Shown piece by piece: positions 60,616 through 64,000 of a stretch of 64,000 nt of DNA. This DNA is from Microbotryum silenes-acaulis. Lineage: Eukaryota > Basidiomycota > Microbotryomycetes > Microbotryales > Microbotryaceae. The notes under the pieces were generated by a model that worked only from the letters and a program-made list of their open reading frames with translations, made no database searches and had not been told where the DNA came from. A program made the position numbers and the translations under genes. Position 1 is the stretch's first letter; the number at the start of each line of letters is the position of its first letter. The stretch is taken from positions 310,001 through 374,000 of the forward strand of contig QPFY01000014.1 in NCBI GenBank assembly GCA_003665825.1, in the 5' to 3' direction.

Positions 60616-62094
60616 TTAAATCAGATCAGCGCCGCCCCCCTCGAATTCGGTCACCTCGGACCTGTGACCCCCTGAGCCGTCACCCCCTGATGCACCGAGG
60701 ATCATGGCGGAGCCCGCCCGGGTGACACGTCGGTTGCCGGGTGCCGAGCTCGAACGAAGGCGTCGAGGACTCGTCGAGGCTATCGGGTTTGTCGAGGTTG
60801 CCCATGATCCCGACGTGCCACCGGACAAAGGCGAAGCCGGAGCAGAAGCAGAAGGCGAAGGAGAGGTCGGGGTCGAAACGGGCGCCGCCGTCGTCGTCTG
60901 CGTCTCCTTTGTTGAGCCCATGGTCTCCCACGTCAACATCTCTTCCCCAGTGTCGCCGCCCTCCGGTTCGGTCGAAGCGACCGACTCGTCGTCGCCGTCG
61001 CCGTCGTTCGCGTCGTCCTTGTTGCCGGTCGCTGCACCTGCGGGGTTAGCACGAGGTCCCAGCTGGATCATGTTCGTGCCAGAGACACGAGAGTTCAATG
61101 GGGCAGGCCCACCGTGCTTCCCATTCTTTCCAGCAACTCGGAAACCGGTGGTCGAAGTCGAAGTCGAGGCCCCCGGAACAGGGGCGGCGGTGGCCGGAGT
61201 CGAAACCGGCTTCCTGCAAGCGCCCCACGGGTGTCCGGCGCGATCGCACACCGCGCAGTAGTGCGTCTCGAATTCGTGTCGCAAGCCGTACTTGGCGCCC
61301 AGGATCTCGATCTCTTGTGGCAAAGCGGCGTTGAGCGCAGCCTTCTGCGTCTCGATGGAGCCTTGGAAAAGATCAGCATGTAAGCGAAGGTACGCGTCGT
61401 GGAACCCGTCTTCGGTCATGGCCATCGGATCGCCATTCGGATTGACCGCGAGGCCCCGCTGTAATTGCATCAGGGCATAACCTTGCGTGCGACCTGCGCG
61501 ACCGAACGAAAGGGTGAGAGCATCATCGAGAGATTTTCGGAGCACGGAAGCGGGGATCGCGCTGGAGGAGGAGGGCAGGGTGAATCGCATCTGAACGACG
61601 TGGTTAAGGGGAAAGGCGCTGGGGAGCTCGGTGACCATCTCCTTGCCGTGGTAAGGAAATAGGCCCGCTGCAGCGGCTTCGAGACAGACTTGCTCGGATT
61701 CGAATACAAGCTCGTACATGTGACGAGCGATCGGGAACCTCTTCGTGGCTTTCGTCACAATCGGATTCAGCTTCACGCATTTCGAGAAAAGCTTCTCGAC
61801 CTCGGGGTCAAGCACGACGCCCTCGGGCCGCGCGAACATGAACGGCGTCTCGGCCAATCCAAAGTGCTTGCGCAGCGCGATCTGTACAGGACCTCTGGGT
61901 GATCCAGGACCATCCATAATGACTCGAATCACATAGGAGGCCGGGGCTGCGTCGTTTCGCACCGCTCTTCGGGCGGCTCGTGCGAGCACTGGCGCCTGCG
62001 AAGGCGGGGTCGAGGTGTCGTGCATCAGGACCATCAGTCGGCGGGTCGACTTGCTGGAGGGAACGATCCCGAGTGCTTGAAAGGTCTTCTGCAT
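60616..62094 (-). CDS. Zinc-knuckle Gag/ORF1-like protein of a LINE-type element
   Basis: Intact ORF of 492 residues from the ATG at 62094; the frame is open back to a stop near 62164. A CCHC zinc knuckle (CAVCDRAGHPWGAC, pattern C-x2-C-x4-H-x4-C, near 61210-61250) follows a globular N-terminal half with a segment like RNA-binding ORF1 proteins (GPVQIALRKHFGLAETPFMF) and precedes a Ser/Thr/Pro-rich tail. This build fits ORF1 of fungal non-LTR retrotransposons. No ORF2 (endonuclease, reverse transcriptase) follows: downstream on this strand the sequence meets the broken end of the copia element within about 20 bases. A single-copy gene derived from such an element is the alternative. Confidence 0.6.
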   Translation of the reverse strand: MQKTFQALGIVPSSKSTRRLMVLMHDTSTPPSQAPVLARAARRAVRNDAAPASYVIRVIMDGPGSPRGPVQIALRKHFGLAETPFMFARPEGVVLDPEVEKLFSKCVKLNPIVTKATKRFPIARHMYELVFESEQVCLEAAAAGLFPYHGKEMVTELPSAFPLNHVVQMRFTLPSSSSAIPASVLRKSLDDALTLSFGRAGRTQGYALMQLQRGLAVNPNGDPMAMTEDGFHDAYLRLHADLFQGSIETQKAALNAALPQEIEILGAKYGLRHEFETHYCAVCDRAGHPWGACRKPVSTPATAAPVPGASTSTSTTGFRVAGKNGKHGGPAPLNSRVSGTNMIQLGPRANPAGAATGNKDDANDGDGDDESVASTEPEGGDTGEEMLTWETMGSTKETQTTTAAPVSTPTSPSPSASAPASPLSGGTSGSWATSTNPIASTSPRRLRSSSAPGNRRVTRAGSAMILGASGGDGSGGHRSEVTEFEGGGADLI

Positions 62095-62112
62095 CAATTT
62101 CTCGTAGTCCAA

Positions 62113-63760
62113 CCGGACCTGAGTTGCCTTGGGGGACCAGGCTGGAGGATTCGCGGTTCCTCAAGTGACCGTTTCACGCGTTTGCGTGTTGAGTGATTCG
62201 TCATTCACGCGATTACCACCCAACGGGTCGTCGGGCGGGGGCGCATGAGATGGGAGCCGCCCTTTTTATTTTGTAGAACTTGTTCATCATATTGCCCCCA
62301 GTTCATGTTCCCCCTATTTGGCCTACGGAAAATCTAGATGGAAGCCGCCCCTCTGTAGTTTTTTTTTTTTTTTGTATGAAACTCATCGCTAATTTGCAAG
62401 ACGAGAAAACCCCCTACGGAACTAAAGGAGATGCTGCCCAGTATGCACGATGATGACCACAACCGCCGCTCGATGCGTTGTAACTAGCAGAACAGACCAA
62501 CCCGATACATCCGAGTTCAAGTCCCCCCCACCCACGGTTGCTCCCTCCCAGAGACGAATGAAAGGAAGATTGAAGATAATACACAAGGAATCGGGAAACG
62601 ATGGAGGAATTGTTGGTGGTGGTACATGTGTTGTACAGGCGAATCCGATTATAGTTGTACAGTTGAACCTTCTTCGATCTTTTGACTTCAGACCCCCCCC
62701 GAGACCGCCCTACTCCTTGAAGCCCCTTAATTCTTTGACACGCGTCGAACAAGGCCTCCGATGGCACAAACATCCCGCTCAATCCGAATGATTCACGTGG
62801 TCCAAAGGGGGGATGTAACCCCCTGCGACCGCAGCAATCACCTACCCCTTGTACCCAACTGCGCTGGATCTGCACCGCGGATTCCAAACCCCTTTTCGGT
62901 TACCAAAGTCGGCCCCCCCTCGCGACCGCACGACCCCAGATCACCCCCATTTCAATGACTGCAACTGCGAAACAGGCCTACTTCGCACAAAAACACACAA
63001 TCCATAGATTTCCGGGGAAAGTCACGGAGCATGTGACAGTCCATTGGACACGCCTCGGTCTGCAGCGCGGGCGGGTGGCCGACAACACCGGCGCGCGGCT
63101 GGAGACAAGAGGCGGGGTATACCTTCCGCAGGGGCCTCGCTTCCCTGCGGCGTACTCCCAATCTCGGAACGCACACTCGAGTCCCGTTGTACGTGCAGGT
63201 GGTTCCCAATCACCGCAGATACTGGGGAATGAAGGAGCATGAGGCCCACGACGGTGATGTCATTGGGTGGGACCTCGCTCGAGTGTGGATGTGTATGGCG
63301 GTTCGGTACCCGAGTCACCCGCCGCGCGGCCGCGACTCCGAGCGAGCAGCAAAGCAAGGAGAGGCGAGCCACGCAGGCAGTTTGTGCCGGCCTTGAACAG
63401 GAAATCACGGAGTCGCTCGACCGAAAAGAGAAAACTGACCCGGCCCTTGAGAGGAGTGGAAAACTCACGGCGTAGTCCAGGAGAGGGCCAAGGGGATCCG
63501 CTTTCGCTGTGTGTCATCGTGATGTGGCAGAAGCTCGAACCAAGGGCGACAATGCCCGCCGGCGCAAAGAACCCGAGGCTCCTGGGGAGTACGGAAGCCT
63601 ATGAGGAGGAATGGCAAAAAGAGCGAGAGAAAACAGGTTCAGTATTCTGGCGTGTTTGGGAGACATTTTGGAGATTGAGAAAGAGGGAAAGGGGACTTGT
63701 GATTTTTATTTGGTTTTTGGTTTGTGGTTCTTGGCTGGGTAGGGAGGAGCGCCGTCTACT
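62113..63760. other. Region without a supported gene, right of the LINE-like ORF
   Basis: About 1.65 kb. A run of about 15 T at 62360-62374 would be a poly-A tail on the minus strand, but it sits upstream of the LINE-like ORF, so it does not mark that element's 3' end. ORFs at 62414-62887 and 63267-63962 have no recognisable similarity and overlap ORFs in other frames. Confidence 0.35.
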
Positions 63761-64000
63761 TCATCGTGCCAATCTGAGCTCCAACCTCTCCTTCAGTCCC
63801 GCCATCTCCTTGTCCATGCTCGACATCGCTTTGGCGTGGCGATGGAGATCCCAGCGTCGGTTGCTGAGAGTGTCGAGCGCCAGCGCAATGAAGGCGCGGA
63901 TTGGGCGCTTTTTCGACGTCGGAAGGCGAGCGCGCAGTCGAGGGAGGCCGTGCTCGATCTGAAGTGCCGTGTAGTCGAGGTCGAGGATCGACACGACCCC
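63761..64000 (-). CDS. 3' exon of an unrecognised gene, continues past the right edge
   Basis: The minus-strand frame is open from the window edge to a TGA at 63761-63763, 79 residues with no ATG before residue 58. The sequence is helical and charged, ending in a coiled-coil-like stretch (MSSMDKEMAGLKERLELRLA). Codon use is like the genes to the left. The family is not recognisable from this part. Confidence 0.45.
   Translation of the reverse strand, partial: GVVSILDLDYTALQIEHGLPRLRARLPTSKKRPIRAFIALALDTLSNRRWDLHRHAKAMSSMDKEMAGLKERLELRLAR

Noticed and set aside
62505..62535. T-loop-like sequence (GAGTTCAAGTCC) suggesting a tRNA
   Set aside because: No matching acceptor stem or anticodon arm could be folded around it.
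63267..63962. 231-codon plus-strand ORF near the right edge
   Set aside because: Arg/Glu-rich, no recognisable domain, and it overlaps the more gene-like minus-strand exon at 63761-64000.
1..64000. CRISPR arrays, bacterial operons, prophage or plasmid features
   Set aside because: None present; the window is intron-containing fungal DNA.

Overview
The window is fungal nuclear DNA. Genes are interrupted by many short introns (mostly 50-120 nt, GT-AG with CTNAC-like branch sites), coding DNA is rich in C/G third positions, and the families are those of a basidiomycete yeast or smut. A type I FAS polypeptide that runs DH-MPT-ACP-KR-KS-PPT points to Pucciniomycotina, probably Microbotryomycetes (red yeasts or anther smuts). 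I cannot fix the genus from the sequence alone. All exon joins below were worked out by hand from reading frame, splice motifs and family conservation.

Left part (1-14.2 kb), + strand: the 3' two thirds of a fatty acid synthase gene, then a phosphatidylserine decarboxylase 2 gene with C2 and EF-hand domains. Two lipid genes thus sit head to tail. RAE1/GLE2 (mRNA export) converges on PSD2. A Zn2Cys6 transcription factor follows on the + strand, and then the oligosaccharyltransferase subunit OST1 on the - strand.

Middle (22.6-33.3 kb), - strand: two tandem histidine-acid-phosphatase-like genes, the first a decayed pseudogene and the second intact but lacking the catalytic RHG motif. They are followed by a probable TRAPP-II subunit TRS65 and the proteasome beta-6 gene PRE7, which has a 10-nt micro-exon. 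From 34.6 to 47.3 kb, + strand: a class II histone deacetylase (HDA1 type, with Arb2 domain), a small gene that may be mitochondrial ribosomal protein bL31m, and two tandem G-protein alpha subunit genes, the second with a 7-nt micro-exon. MET14 (APS kinase) and a long PH/Sec7-domain protein lie on the - strand up to 54.3 kb.

Right part (54.3-64 kb): gene-poor and decayed. It holds broken copies of an unrecognised multi-pass membrane protein, a damaged and truncated Ty1/copia retrotransposon, an intact zinc-knuckle ORF that looks like a LINE ORF1 and abuts the copia break, and the last exon of a gene that runs off the right edge.

Most genes are housekeeping functions with no common pathway. 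The points of most interest are the active-site loss in the phosphatase pair, very small exons, a start codon apparently split by an intron, a Sec7 domain without its glutamic finger, and a probable frameshift in the deacetylase tail.
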